A program made the position numbers and the translations under genes. Positions 43,387 to 51,701 of a stretch of 64,000 nucleotides of DNA are shown here, piece by piece (positions within the stretch are counted from its first letter, which is position 1; each line of letters starts with the position of its first letter). Source of the stretch: Catellatospora paridis (lineage in GTDB: Bacteria; Actinomycetota; Actinomycetes; Mycobacteriales; Micromonosporaceae); NCBI RefSeq assembly GCF_009720365.1, contig NZ_ML769321.1:194718-258717 (forward strand), in the 5' to 3' direction. The notes beneath the pieces were generated by a model that did no database searches, was not told the origin of the DNA, and saw only the letters and a list, made by a program, of their open reading frames with translations.

Positions 43387-44130
43387 GTGTCACCGGACTC
43401 TGCCGTCCCCGGCTCACCGGCCGACGTGCTCGCCGAACTGGACGCACTGCGCCGTCGCACCCGCGCCGCGCGCCACGCGCACTGGCTGCCGTTGCTGCTG
43501 TTCGGCCTGCTCGGGGCGGTGGCGCTGCCGTTCTACGTGATGGCGGAAACACCCGCCGAAATGGTGGCGCCGCAACAGGTGCCCATACTCGCCCGGCTCG
43601 GCGGCGACGTGCTGGACGACGCCGTCGCGCTGGGCTGGTACTGGCTCGCCGCGCTGATCGCCGGCTACCTGGTCAGCCTCGCCTGGTACCGCTGGCGGGG
43701 ACAGCAGGTCGGCCTGCAGTCCCCGGTCCGCGGCTACGTGCTCGCCGGGCTGGCCGGCACGGTCGCCGCGCTGACCCTCACGCTCGTGCTGGACGTGTTG
43801 TACTCCAACGTCTCCGGTCCGGTCCACGACCTCGCGGTCTGGTTCACCTCCGAGCTGATGGCGGTCAACAGCCGCGGGATGTTCCCGCACCTGGTCATCG
43901 GCGTGGGCTTGGCGGTGCTGGCGCGGCTGGAGCGCAGCCGGGCGCTGACGGTGACGGTCGTGCTCTACGTGGCCGTGCTGGTGCTGGTCAGCGTCGCGTT
44001 CCGTGTCGACGCGTACGCGGTCGTGGGACTGCTGGGCCGGTTCACCTTCCTCGTCGCGGCCTTGCTGCCGGTCGTGGTGCTGCTGGCCGGGGGATGTGCG
44101 GCCGCGTTGCTCCGGCGGCGGCCCGCATGA
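43387..44130 (+). CDS. Membrane protein partner of winged-helix regulator, module 2
   Basis: The 247-residue protein has a short charged N-terminus (LAELDALRRRTRAARHAHW) and about six hydrophobic helices spread over residues 38-240. I recognise no catalytic or transport motif. The GTG at 43387 is chosen over an earlier frame start because TTGGAGG lies six bases upstream. Its stop overlaps the start of a winged-helix regulator gene (ATGA), the same architecture as module 1 at 22.4-23.1 kb, although the membrane proteins themselves are not obviously related in sequence. Confidence 0.78.
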   Translation: MSPDSAVPGSPADVLAELDALRRRTRAARHAHWLPLLLFGLLGAVALPFYVMAETPAEMVAPQQVPILARLGGDVLDDAVALGWYWLAALIAGYLVSLAWYRWRGQQVGLQSPVRGYVLAGLAGTVAALTLTLVLDVLYSNVSGPVHDLAVWFTSELMAVNSRGMFPHLVIGVGLAVLARLERSRALTVTVVLYVAVLVLVSVAFRVDAYAVVGLLGRFTFLVAALLPVVVLLAGGCAAALLRRRPA

Positions 44131-44456
44131 GCGACGCCGACGAGGCCGAGCGGCCGCCGTTCCCGACCAACGCCCTCGACGATGTCGTGCACCAGCGCCA
44201 CCGCCTCGGCATCCTCACCATCGCCGCGGAGGCCGAGCGGGTCGAGGTCGGCTACCTGCGCGACGCCCTGGAGCTCACCGCGGGCAACCTCTCCCGGCAC
44301 CTCGCCGTGCTGGAAGAGGCTGGGCTGGTGCGCACGGAGAAGGGCTACCACGGGCGGCGGGCGCGCACCTGGGTCGCCATCACCCCGCAGGGTGTCGCCG
44401 CCCTCGACGCGGAACTGGCCGCGCTCCAGGAACTGGTGCGCCGCCGGTTGGGCTGA
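44127..44456 (+). CDS. Winged-helix regulator (HTH_34 type), module 2
   Basis: The 109-residue protein is a single winged helix similar in layout to the regulator of module 1: NALDDVVHQRHRLGILTIAA, the recognition part LELTAGNLSRHLAVLEEAGLV and a basic wing KGYHGRRARTWVAITPQG. The ATG at 44127 lies inside the end of the membrane protein gene, so translation is coupled. Palindromes in front of the operon are plausible autoregulatory sites (inference). Confidence 0.86.
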   Translation: MSDADEAERPPFPTNALDDVVHQRHRLGILTIAAEAERVEVGYLRDALELTAGNLSRHLAVLEEAGLVRTEKGYHGRRARTWVAITPQGVAALDAELAALQELVRRRLG

Positions 44457-44539
44457 GCCTGTGGCGGTCGGTTCAACCGGCACTCAGATCTCCATGGGCC
44501 ATGCACCTCTGGCGAGCCGGGTTCATGGTCCGCGAGAAC

Positions 44540-45103
44540 CTACTTCCTCGGGTGACCTACGCCGCCACCGCGGTCGACTTGCTTCAGCGCAGCCTCCCAA
44601 GGAAAGCGTTTCTGCTGCAAGCGCCCCGTTCCAGGCTCGTGCGGCAGCCATGAACTCGACTGGCCCAGGACAACGGCGACGCCCTCCTGCCTGAGGCTTT
44701 CGACTGAGGCGACGAAGGGCCTTCGTGCGGCGAGCGCGGCATTCACGAAAGGAACGATCACGGTGGGCACCCGTCGACCGATGATCTCTGAGACGGAGGT
44801 GAGGACATACGTATCGGCGATGCCCAGCGCGAGTTTGTTGATCGTGTTGTAGGTGGCTGGAGCAATGATCAGGGCATTGATCGGTGCCACCTTCCGCTGT
44901 GAGCCCGGAGGGTTCCCGTAGTCGGTGCGGACGGGGTTGCCCGACAGTTGTTCCAGTTCCGCGGTGTCGATGAAGTTCAGCGCCGCCCTCGTGGCTGCGA
45001 CCATCACGGTCCACGATTGCTCCTGTGCGAGGCGGATGAGGACGGCGGCGTCGGCCGCTGGCCCCGCGCCGCACAGGACGAGGTTGAGGTGCTTGTCCGT
45101 CAC
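44540..45103 (-). CDS. Flavoprotein of the PPC-decarboxylase/HFCD fold
   Basis: The 187-residue protein has the flavin-binding fold of phosphopantothenoylcysteine decarboxylases and EpiD-like enzymes: LVLCGAGPAADAAVLIRLA at the start, then ALIIAPATYNTINKLALGIADTYVL, the FMN-contact and oligomer segment. The histidine that decarboxylases carry just before the IAPAT strand is not visible (the region reads KVAPINALIIAPAT), so ordinary decarboxylase activity is doubtful. The GTG at 45103 overlaps the stop of the upstream XRE-TPR regulator gene (GTGA), so the two are made together. It may be a sensor partner or a modifying enzyme rather than part of coenzyme A synthesis (inference). Confidence 0.8.
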   Translation of the reverse strand: MTDKHLNLVLCGAGPAADAAVLIRLAQEQSWTVMVAATRAALNFIDTAELEQLSGNPVRTDYGNPPGSQRKVAPINALIIAPATYNTINKLALGIADTYVLTSVSEIIGRRVPTVIVPFVNAALAARRPFVASVESLRQEGVAVVLGQSSSWLPHEPGTGRLQQKRFPWEAALKQVDRGGGVGHPRK

Positions 45104-46398
45104 AGACGAATACCAACCTGCCCAGCGAAATCGACAACACGCGCCCGGGTATGACCTCGTGCCAGCGCGGCGAGATCCGTGATGAGCCGTGCGGCTGCAG
45201 GCCGTGCAGTGATCTCCTCCGGAGCGGTCTTCAGTGCAGCACGCAGGGCGTTGAGTCCCTGTTCGTGCCGACCCCACATCGTGTACGCCTTCGCGACATC
45301 GAGGAACAGAGACGCTCGACGCTCGGCAATTTTGATCTTGTCCAGTGGGATCTTCCTGGCGAGTTCGACGGCCGTGCCGGCATCGCCGAAGGTAAGCGTC
45401 ACGTGCACTCGGTGCTGCTGGACGTTGGTCGGCCCGAACCCGGTCCAACGGTCGTTGCCGTCATGGCCGAGCCTCTCGCCCGCGTGCTCTGCCTCGTCAA
45501 GGATCGCCTCGGCTGTGTCGCGGTCCTGAGCCCGGCCGGCAGCGGTGGCGGAGCGGAGAAGAAGTGCGCCGAACGCCGACAAAGCATCGTCCCCGCTGAG
45601 GCCGGTGGCTCGGTCGAGCCGGGTGGCCGAGGCCGTACCGATCGCGACGGCGTTCGTGTTGTAGCCGCTCGCCATCAGCGCATGGGTCATGATGCGTGCG
45701 CTGGTCGTTTCGGCGATCGGGTCGCCGCTCCTGGCGGCGTGTTGCGCGCTGCGTTCGGCAGCGAGCAACGCGACCGCAGGGTCTCCGAGCTTGAGGAACA
45801 CGCTTCCTGCCACGTGGTAGAGATCCGTCGCGATTACGTGTCCGGTGTCGAGCCGCCGGCCTTCGAGCGCGGCTAGGGATGGCGCTACGGCCGGTAGAAG
45901 CCGTGTGAGCCTGGCGGTCACGTCGTGATAGCGGCATGCCTGGTAGGCCGTCTTCACCTGCCTGACGCCGAGCGCGAATTGGTGCAGTGTCAGAGTTTCC
46001 GCCTGCGACGGCTGAAGGAGCGCATCGACAAGGCCCGCCCAGCTCGGAACGTCGACGGCGCTCGCCACTGTCGCCGTCAGGAAGTCTCTGCGATCCATCT
46101 CTTCACCGTCGCCCAGGTCAGAGGGTTCTGCCTGCACAGTAGTAGCAACCGCGGCCGACGGTGCGAGCACGAGCAGCGCGTCGCACTCCGCCAGGGTGAC
46201 GCCGAGGGCATGGGCGAGATTCGGGCGCTGCCACGGTTGAGGTGTGCTCGTCCCCGACTCCCAACGGGCGACCGTCGTCCGGTCCACGCCGAGTTGTTCG
46301 GCGAGGTGCTCCTGAGAGAGCCCTTGAGCAGTCCGGCGATGGATCAGTGCGGTGCGTCGGGACGCCGCACCGGGTTGGGGACGCGCGGAGGTAGCCAT
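45100..46398 (-). CDS. XRE-family regulator with TPR-like sensor region
   Basis: The 432-residue protein has an N-terminal helix-turn-helix of XRE type (RRTAQGLSQEHLAEQLGVDRTTVARWESG, about residues 21-49) and, after a linker, a long helical TPR-like region of more than 300 residues (for example ALLAAERSAQHAARSGDPIAE and AKAYTMWGRHEQGLNALRAAL). Proteins of this plan sense small ligands or peptides in other bacteria (RRNPP-like), but the ligand here is unknown. It is coupled to a flavoprotein gene downstream and divergent from two tiny coupled genes at 46.6-47.1 kb. The ATG at 46398 has no clear ribosome binding site. Confidence 0.86.
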   Translation of the reverse strand: MATSARPQPGAASRRTALIHRRTAQGLSQEHLAEQLGVDRTTVARWESGTSTPQPWQRPNLAHALGVTLAECDALLVLAPSAAVATTVQAEPSDLGDGEEMDRRDFLTATVASAVDVPSWAGLVDALLQPSQAETLTLHQFALGVRQVKTAYQACRYHDVTARLTRLLPAVAPSLAALEGRRLDTGHVIATDLYHVAGSVFLKLGDPAVALLAAERSAQHAARSGDPIAETTSARIMTHALMASGYNTNAVAIGTASATRLDRATGLSGDDALSAFGALLLRSATAAGRAQDRDTAEAILDEAEHAGERLGHDGNDRWTGFGPTNVQQHRVHVTLTFGDAGTAVELARKIPLDKIKIAERRASLFLDVAKAYTMWGRHEQGLNALRAALKTAPEEITARPAAARLITDLAALARGHTRARVVDFAGQVGIRL

Positions 46399-46623
46399 CG
46401 GGTTCCATCGTTCGCTGTCGTGCCCGCCGCCGCAATGGATTGCCGCAGATACGCCCGGTCGATGCAGTGTTCCATCAGGCCGCCTGCGGACACGATCGAT
46501 GTCGAGCCTGGCGCTGGTGTCATCGGGACGGCGGCGTCAGGTGGCAGGGCGCGCGACTGCGACACGACCGCACCCGTGCGTACGTCGCGCGCCCTGGTCA
46601 CCGACCGATTGGATCGTGAATCA

Positions 46624-46911
46624 ATGGCCGAGCGCACCTTCATCATCGTGCTGACCACTGTGCGACCGATCGCCGACGGGAATCGGCGCGACGAGAACGT
46701 CCACCCTGAGGAAATCGTGGAGGCGGTTTCCGCGACCACACCGGAGGCGGCTCAGCGGATATTCGTCGCGTTGTGCTCGCTGCCTCGCGTACGAGCGGGA
46801 CGGCAGCGAGCGAAGATCCTTGTCTGCGACATCGAGGCGGCAGTCTTCGGCGCTCCGCTGATGACCGCAGGGACAGCCCGCGTGCTCGCTCGGTTGGGGG
46901 CAAGGCGATGA
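46624..46911 (+). CDS. Small hypothetical protein, 95 residues
   Basis: From the ATG at 46624 the frame encodes 95 residues, beginning MAERTFIIVLTTVRPIADGN with a beta strand, then an acidic helix (EEIVEAVSATTPEAAQRIFVAL) and a basic segment (RVRAGRQRAKILVCDIE). No signal or membrane segment is present. I do not recognise a family. Its stop overlaps the start of the next gene (ATGA), and it diverges from the XRE-TPR regulator with a 225-bp gap between, so it may be a target of that regulator (inference). The frame is open far upstream; the chosen start is the first one consistent with codon usage. Confidence 0.55.
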   Translation: MAERTFIIVLTTVRPIADGNRRDENVHPEEIVEAVSATTPEAAQRIFVALCSLPRVRAGRQRAKILVCDIEAAVFGAPLMTAGTARVLARLGARR

Positions 46912-47126
46912 ACACGCCGAAGCCGATCGGGACGGACGAGGCAGCCGCCGCGCACGCAGTACGAACGCATTGCGCGATCGACTACCCCGGCGGCCCACGA
47001 TGTCTCAACTGCCACGCGAAGTTTCCCTGCGATACCCACGTCGCCGCCGTCGATTTCCTGCTCGACGCCGGATGGGACGACGCGGCGATCATGGCGCTCG
47101 ACGTTCGAACCGGGCCGTGGTTCTGA
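46908..47126 (+). CDS. Small Cys/His-rich protein, 72 residues
   Basis: This 72-residue product overlaps the previous gene by four bases (ATGA), which supports it as a real gene. Its middle holds C22, C32, C35, C41 and H44 (PRCLNCHAKFPCDTH), a C-x2-C plus C-x2-H pattern that could bind zinc as a small ribbon. The C-terminal helix (VAAVDFLLDAGWDDAAIMAL) is followed by VRTGPWF. Function unknown. Together with its partner and the divergent XRE-TPR/flavoprotein pair it forms a compact four-gene locus. Confidence 0.6.
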   Translation: MNTPKPIGTDEAAAAHAVRTHCAIDYPGGPRCLNCHAKFPCDTHVAAVDFLLDAGWDDAAIMALDVRTGPWF

Positions 47127-47170
47127 GCCTCGGACCCTGACGGCACCTGAGGCTGGTCGCGGTGGGCGGC

Positions 47171-47201
47171 TTGACTTCGAGTGCGCTCCAACTGCGAGGC
47201 T
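47171..47201 (+). promoter_or_regulatory. MerR-type promoter with 19-bp spacer
   Basis: TTGACT (47171-47176) and GAGGCT (47196-47201) are separated by 19 bp, the long spacer typical of MerR-activated promoters. A dyad, TTCGAG-TGCG-CTCCAA (47176-47191), fills the spacer. The -10 lies seven bases before the ATG of the MerR gene, so the message may be leaderless. Confidence 0.7.
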
Positions 47202-47208
47202 GGACGGC

Positions 47209-47589
47209 ATGGAGGAAGGGCTTTCGGTCGGCGAGGTTGCGGCCAAGACGGGGCTGACGGCTTACACGCTGCGCTGGTATGAGCAGGTCGGGCTGCTGGA
47301 CCCGATCCCGCGTGACCATGCGGGGCGGCGCCGCTACCGGCTGCGCGACGTCGAGCGGCTCGACCTGCTGACCAAGATGCGTGCCACCGGCATGCCGGTG
47401 CGGGAGATGCTCCGCTACATCGAGCTGGTCCGCGCGGGCACCCACAACCGCCGGGATCGGCTGGAGCTGCTGGAACAGCACCGTACGACGGTGCTGCGCC
47501 AGATCAGCGAGCTGGAGCGCGACCTGGCCGTCATCGACCGGAAGATCACCAGATATCGGGGGTACCTTGATGCAGAGCAGACTGATTGA
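47209..47589 (+). CDS. MerR-family regulator
   Basis: The 126-residue protein has a MerR winged helix (SVGEVAAKTGLTAYTLRWYEQVGLLDPIPRD, residues about 6-36, then RRRYRLRDVERLDLLTKMRATGMPV) and a dimerisation coiled coil (LELLEQHRTTVLRQISELERDLAVIDRKI). It lacks a C-terminal metal- or drug-binding domain. Such short MerR proteins are often coupled to aldo/keto reductases or aldehyde-handling genes, and here an aldo/keto reductase gene overlaps its end by 20 bp. The spacer of its promoter carries the expected dyad, so it should activate its own two-gene operon, probably upon aldehyde or other electrophile stress (inference). Confidence 0.9.
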   Translation: MEEGLSVGEVAAKTGLTAYTLRWYEQVGLLDPIPRDHAGRRRYRLRDVERLDLLTKMRATGMPVREMLRYIELVRAGTHNRRDRLELLEQHRTTVLRQISELERDLAVIDRKITRYRGYLDAEQTD

Positions 47590-48541
47590 CCCCGCCGGGC
47601 CGGCCGTCCCGGCGCTCGGCCTGGGCTGCATGGGCATGAGCAGCAACTACGGCCCGGCCGACCAGGACGAGTCGCTGGCCACCTTGCACCACGCGCTGGA
47701 GCTGGGCGTGGCGCATTTCGACACGTCGGCGTCCTACGGCGACGGCCGCAACGAGGAGCTGCTGGCGCGGTTCCTGCCCGGCAACCGCGACCGGGTCTTC
47801 CTGGCCACCAAGTTCGCCATCCGCCGCGACGGCGGCGTGCACCGGGTCGACTCCAGCCCCGGCTGGGCGCGCCAGTCCTGCGAGAACTCGCTGCGCCGCC
47901 TCGGCGTCGACGTGATCGACCTGTTCTACCTGCACCGGCGCAACCCCGACGTCCCGATCGAGGACACCGTCGCGGCGATGGCGGACCTGGTAACCCAGGG
48001 CAAGGTCCGCCACCTGGGACTGTCGGAGGTCGGCGCGGAGACGATCCGGCGGGCGCACGCCGTGCACCCGATCAGCGCGCTGCAGATCGAGTACTCGCTG
48101 TTCAGCCGCGACATCGAGGACGAGGTGCTGCCGGTGTGCCGGGAGCTGGGCATCCGGATCGTGGCGTACTCGCCGGTCGGGCGCGGACTGCTCACAGGCA
48201 CGATCCAGTCCACGGCGGGCCTCGCCGACAGCGACAACCGGCTGAACCATCCGCGGTTCGCCGTCGGCAACCTCGATCACAACCTGGCGCTGGTCGACCG
48301 GATCCGCGACATCGCCGGCGCGGCCGGATGCACTCCGGCCCAGGTGGCGATCGCCTGGGTGCTGGCGCAGGGCGACGACGTGCATGCCATTCCGGGCACG
48401 ACCCGCCGCACGCACCTGGCCGAGAACGTCGCGGCCGCCGACGTCGTGCTCACTGCGGAGCAGCTCGCGGCGCTGAGCGGGCTCGGCACCGCGGCGGGGG
48501 CTCGGCTGTCGGCGTTCGCCCAGGCGATGGTCGGCCACTAG
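47570..48541 (+). CDS. Aldo/keto reductase (AKR13-like)
   Basis: The 323-residue protein is an NADPH-dependent aldo/keto reductase with the full tetrad: D51 and Y56 in FDTSASYGDG, K81 in ATKF, and the histidine in FYLHR. The start ALGLGCMGMSSNYG and the C-terminal IPGTTRRTHLAENVAA are typical of YajO/AKR13-type enzymes that reduce reactive aldehydes. The ATG at 47570 lies inside the MerR gene (20-bp overlap), so the enzyme is produced together with its likely activator. A perfect terminator follows. Confidence 0.92.
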   Translation: MQSRLIDPAGPAVPALGLGCMGMSSNYGPADQDESLATLHHALELGVAHFDTSASYGDGRNEELLARFLPGNRDRVFLATKFAIRRDGGVHRVDSSPGWARQSCENSLRRLGVDVIDLFYLHRRNPDVPIEDTVAAMADLVTQGKVRHLGLSEVGAETIRRAHAVHPISALQIEYSLFSRDIEDEVLPVCRELGIRIVAYSPVGRGLLTGTIQSTAGLADSDNRLNHPRFAVGNLDHNLALVDRIRDIAGAAGCTPAQVAIAWVLAQGDDVHAIPGTTRRTHLAENVAAADVVLTAEQLAALSGLGTAAGARLSAFAQAMVGH

Positions 48542-48552
48542 CGGACTCCGGC

Positions 48553-48587
48553 GGGGCCGTCGCGTCGCCGTACGGCGCGACGGCCCC
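48553..48587. terminator. Bidirectional hairpin terminator
   Basis: GGGGCCGTCGCG (48553-48564) and its exact complement (48576-48587) form a 12-bp stem with an 11-base loop between the aldo/keto reductase and the convergent PBP gene. Confidence 0.85.
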
Positions 48588-48608
48588 TCACCGGACAAAC
48601 GTGTCCAC

Positions 48609-51353
48609 TCAGTCGTCGGTGGCGGACGGCTGCGGGCCCGGTGGCGTATGTCCTGGCCCTGGCCCTGGCCCGGGTCCGCCGGCGGAGGGCGACGGCACCA
48701 CGGCGGCGTTGCCGGGCACGTCTGGGCTGGCCGCCAGGCAGATCGGCATGGGGTTGCAGCCCGTCGGCTTGGGCTTCTTCGACGGTTCGACGCCGTCGCC
48801 CACGCCCTCGACCTCGCCGAGCTTGCCGTTGGTGCCGTTGGCCAGGGGCTCCAGCGGGAGTTTCATGTCGGTATGGGCCTGGTTCATGAACCCCTGCCAG
48901 ATCTCGGCGGGCAGGCCGACGCTGGTGATGTTGCCGCCGCCGAGCGCCTTGGGCCGGTAGATCGGGTCCGAGGCGTTCTTGACGTTGCCGACCCAGATGG
49001 CGGAGGCGATCTGCGGCGTGTATCCGACGGTCCAGACGTTGGAGTGGGCCTTGTCCTGGACCTTGCTCTCCCAGGTGCCGGTCTTCGCGGCGGCTTGGCG
49101 GCCGCCCGCGAGCGCCCGGTAGTAGCTCTTGGGCAGCTGCTTGAGCATGCCGGTGACCTCGTCGGCCACCTCCTGCCGGATGCGCCGCTCGGCCTTGCTG
49201 ACCTCGCCGGTGTTCGGCACCAGCTGGTACTTGCCGGTCCGCTCGTCCTTCTTCTCGACCTTGATCACGACGTGGGGCTTGTTGTAGACGCCGTGGTTGG
49301 CGAAGGTCGCCATGCCCGTGGCGTGGTCGAGCACGGTGATGGGGTACTGGCCGAAGCCGACCTGGTAGTCGAAGGAGGCGCGGCTGGTGTCGGTTTCGGG
49401 CTTGGTGAGGTCGCGTGCCTTGCCGTCGCTGACGGCCCACATGGTGTTGACACCGGCGGCGTGCGCCATGGCGACGACGTTCTTCGGCTCGATCTTCTTC
49501 GCGATTTTGAAGAACGGCACGTTCAGTGAGAGCCGGGTGACGTCCTGCAGCGTGCACTTGCGCTTGCACTTGAGGCTGCCGGCATCGCGGCCTGCGTTCT
49601 CCACCTCGTACGGGCAGAGCTTGTATTTGTCGCAGTTCTTCTTCTTGCCGGTGGCGACGATGGGGGTCGGGTCCCAGGTGGACTTGAGCGAGATGCCCGC
49701 GTCGATCGCGGCTGCGAGGGTGTAGACCTTGAACGAGGAGGCGGGCGGGTGGCCGCCGTCCTCCCAGATCGTGCCCTCGTTGATCTTTCCGGCGTAGTCG
49801 ATGCCCGTGCCGTCGGCGCCGCCGTAGTAGGCCAGCACCCGGCCGTTCCTCGGGTCGATGGCGACGCCGGCCGCGATCACGTTCTTGGGATAACCCTTGA
49901 TCTTGGTGTACACGCCGTCGACCTTGTGGTCGACCGCCTTGACGACGTCATTGGTGCACTCCTTCTCGTCGCCCTTGCCGTGGCAGGTCTCCTTCCACTC
50001 GAACGTGCGGAAGAGCTGCGCCTCCAGGGCCTTCTGAGCCTTGGAGTTGATCGTCGTGGTGATCCGGTAGCCCTTGTTGCGCCAGTCCGTGATCCCCCAC
50101 GCGGCCATCTCGCGCTCGACGTACTTCGTGATCACGAAGCCGGTGCCGGTGCCCTGGACGCCCGTCTCGCCGGACTTGGCGGAGTACTTGCGCAGCGTCT
50201 TGTCCGGATACACCATGGTCGAGCGCTTCTGCCGGTCGAGCTTGCCCATCTGCACCATGTTGTCGAGCACGTAGTTCCAGCGCACGCGCGCGGCGTCGGG
50301 GTTCAGGTGCGGGTCGAAGCCCTTGGTGCCGTCGTACTCGTTGGGTTCGGGCTGCTTGAGCACCGCGCCGAGCACCGCCGCCTGCTCGACCGTCAGCTGG
50401 TCGGCGGCCTTGCCGAAGTAGGCCTTCGCCGCCGCCCCGACGCCGCTGGAGCCGCGGCCGAACCACACGGTGTTGACGTAGAAGCCGAGGATCTCGTCCT
50501 TGGAGTGCTCCTCCTCGAGCCGCCGCGCCATCACCGCCTCGCGCAGCTTGCGGGCATAGGTGACCTCGAGGTCCTTGGCCGCGTTGCGGGCGTACTGCTG
50601 GGTGATGGTGGAGGCGCCCTGGGTCTCGCCGCCGGTGAGGTTGTTCCAGGCAGCGCGGGCGACGCCCCACAGGTCGATGCCGTGGTGGTTGAAGAAGTTC
50701 TTGTCCTCGCCCGCGATGAGAGCCACCTTCACCTCGTCGGACAGCCGGGACATCGAGACGATCTCGCGGTTCTCGCCGCCGAGCTTGGCGATCTGCACGC
50801 CGTCGGCCGAGTAGACGAAGGTGTTCTCGTTCGGGCTGAAGTCCGCGGGTTCGGGTACCGAGTCGTAGAGGTAGGCGACCCCGATCAGGCCGCCGCCGGC
50901 GAGCATGACGACGACAGCGGCCGCGGCGAGCACGATGCTGCGCCACCTCCACCTGCCGATCCTGCCCTTGCGGCCGGTGCGCTTGAGCCCGGCGCCCGGC
51001 CGGTCGTCGTCCGGCCCACGTCCGGTGGGCAGCACGGCGGTGCGGGGCGCGCCGCCCGTGACGGGGCGGCCGCTGCCGCTGCCGCTCACGCGTCCCGCGG
51101 GCACCCGGCCGGGCGTGCCGCCGACGCTGGCGCGGCCCGAGGCGGACGGCACGGTGGCGCGTCCGGCGACGGGGCGCAGCGGGGCCGGGCCGACCGGTGT
51201 CGGGCCGTGGCCGCCGCCGCTGGTGCGGCCGTGACCGGTCCGGACGCCGCCGGGGCCGTTCGGGTTCGGGTGGGCGCTGGTGCCCGGAGGTGTTCCGGGG
51301 CCGTCGGATGGCGCCGAGGCGCCGGTCGAGCCGGTTGCCGGGGGCGTGGTCAT
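48609..51353 (-). CDS. Class A penicillin-binding protein (transglycosylase/transpeptidase)
   Basis: The 914-residue protein has a cytoplasmic tail of about 135 residues rich in Pro, Gly, Ser and Thr, one membrane helix (about 138-160), a GT51 glycosyltransferase domain with catalytic E216 in GEDKNFFNHHG and GASTITQQYARN, and a transpeptidase domain with S539-x-x-K542 (PASSFK), S609-x-N611 (SLN) and K757-T-G (AAKTGTWE). It ends in a Gly/Pro-rich tail. It polymerises and cross-links peptidoglycan. An insertion between SxxK and SxN carries four cysteines (C-x6-C and C-x3-C), and two more lie earlier, suggesting extracellular disulfides. The ATG at 51353 follows GGAAGGG. It is about as long as mycobacterial PonA-type enzymes. 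Confidence 0.93.
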   Translation of the reverse strand: MTTPPATGSTGASAPSDGPGTPPGTSAHPNPNGPGGVRTGHGRTSGGGHGPTPVGPAPLRPVAGRATVPSASGRASVGGTPGRVPAGRVSGSGSGRPVTGGAPRTAVLPTGRGPDDDRPGAGLKRTGRKGRIGRWRWRSIVLAAAAVVVMLAGGGLIGVAYLYDSVPEPADFSPNENTFVYSADGVQIAKLGGENREIVSMSRLSDEVKVALIAGEDKNFFNHHGIDLWGVARAAWNNLTGGETQGASTITQQYARNAAKDLEVTYARKLREAVMARRLEEEHSKDEILGFYVNTVWFGRGSSGVGAAAKAYFGKAADQLTVEQAAVLGAVLKQPEPNEYDGTKGFDPHLNPDAARVRWNYVLDNMVQMGKLDRQKRSTMVYPDKTLRKYSAKSGETGVQGTGTGFVITKYVEREMAAWGITDWRNKGYRITTTINSKAQKALEAQLFRTFEWKETCHGKGDEKECTNDVVKAVDHKVDGVYTKIKGYPKNVIAAGVAIDPRNGRVLAYYGGADGTGIDYAGKINEGTIWEDGGHPPASSFKVYTLAAAIDAGISLKSTWDPTPIVATGKKKNCDKYKLCPYEVENAGRDAGSLKCKRKCTLQDVTRLSLNVPFFKIAKKIEPKNVVAMAHAAGVNTMWAVSDGKARDLTKPETDTSRASFDYQVGFGQYPITVLDHATGMATFANHGVYNKPHVVIKVEKKDERTGKYQLVPNTGEVSKAERRIRQEVADEVTGMLKQLPKSYYRALAGGRQAAAKTGTWESKVQDKAHSNVWTVGYTPQIASAIWVGNVKNASDPIYRPKALGGGNITSVGLPAEIWQGFMNQAHTDMKLPLEPLANGTNGKLGEVEGVGDGVEPSKKPKPTGCNPMPICLAASPDVPGNAAVVPSPSAGGPGPGPGPGHTPPGPQPSATDD

Positions 51354-51701
51354 CGGTGCGAACCCTTCCGGTCGGGGGATTGTGCTGGGCGCGTGGACAG
51401 GGGGAAGGCGGTCGACCACCGCCGGTGGGGCCTGCGCGGCGCGGCGCCATGGCCGCGTGATTTCGCTGACGGCCTCGCTCAGCCCCCGGAAGAAACCGAT
51501 CTCATGGGCGGCGAGGGCGACCTGCGTGCGAAGGTCACTCCACGTCCGACATCCTGCCTCACAAATCGGGTGAAGTCCGGCAAGACACCACGGCGTGGGA
51601 GTCGCGGCAAACGACGGCAACCCCCGTGGCGTACGCGAAAGCGGCAATCGCGGCCGGCAGGGGCCCGCCGTGTAGGCGTTGACCAGCAGTAACGCTAGAT
51701 C
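51354..51701. other. Non-coding stretch upstream of the PBP gene
   Basis: About 350 bases without a convincing gene. A frame on the minus strand continues open from the PBP gene but has no ribosome binding site or membrane logic. The PBP promoter should lie here, but I cannot point to a clear -10/-35 pair. Confidence 0.4.

Noticed and set aside
44540-45103. Coenzyme A biosynthesis role (phosphopantothenoylcysteine decarboxylase)
   Set aside because: No synthetase domain or partner is present, the expected active-site histidine is not seen, and the gene is coupled to an XRE-TPR regulator.
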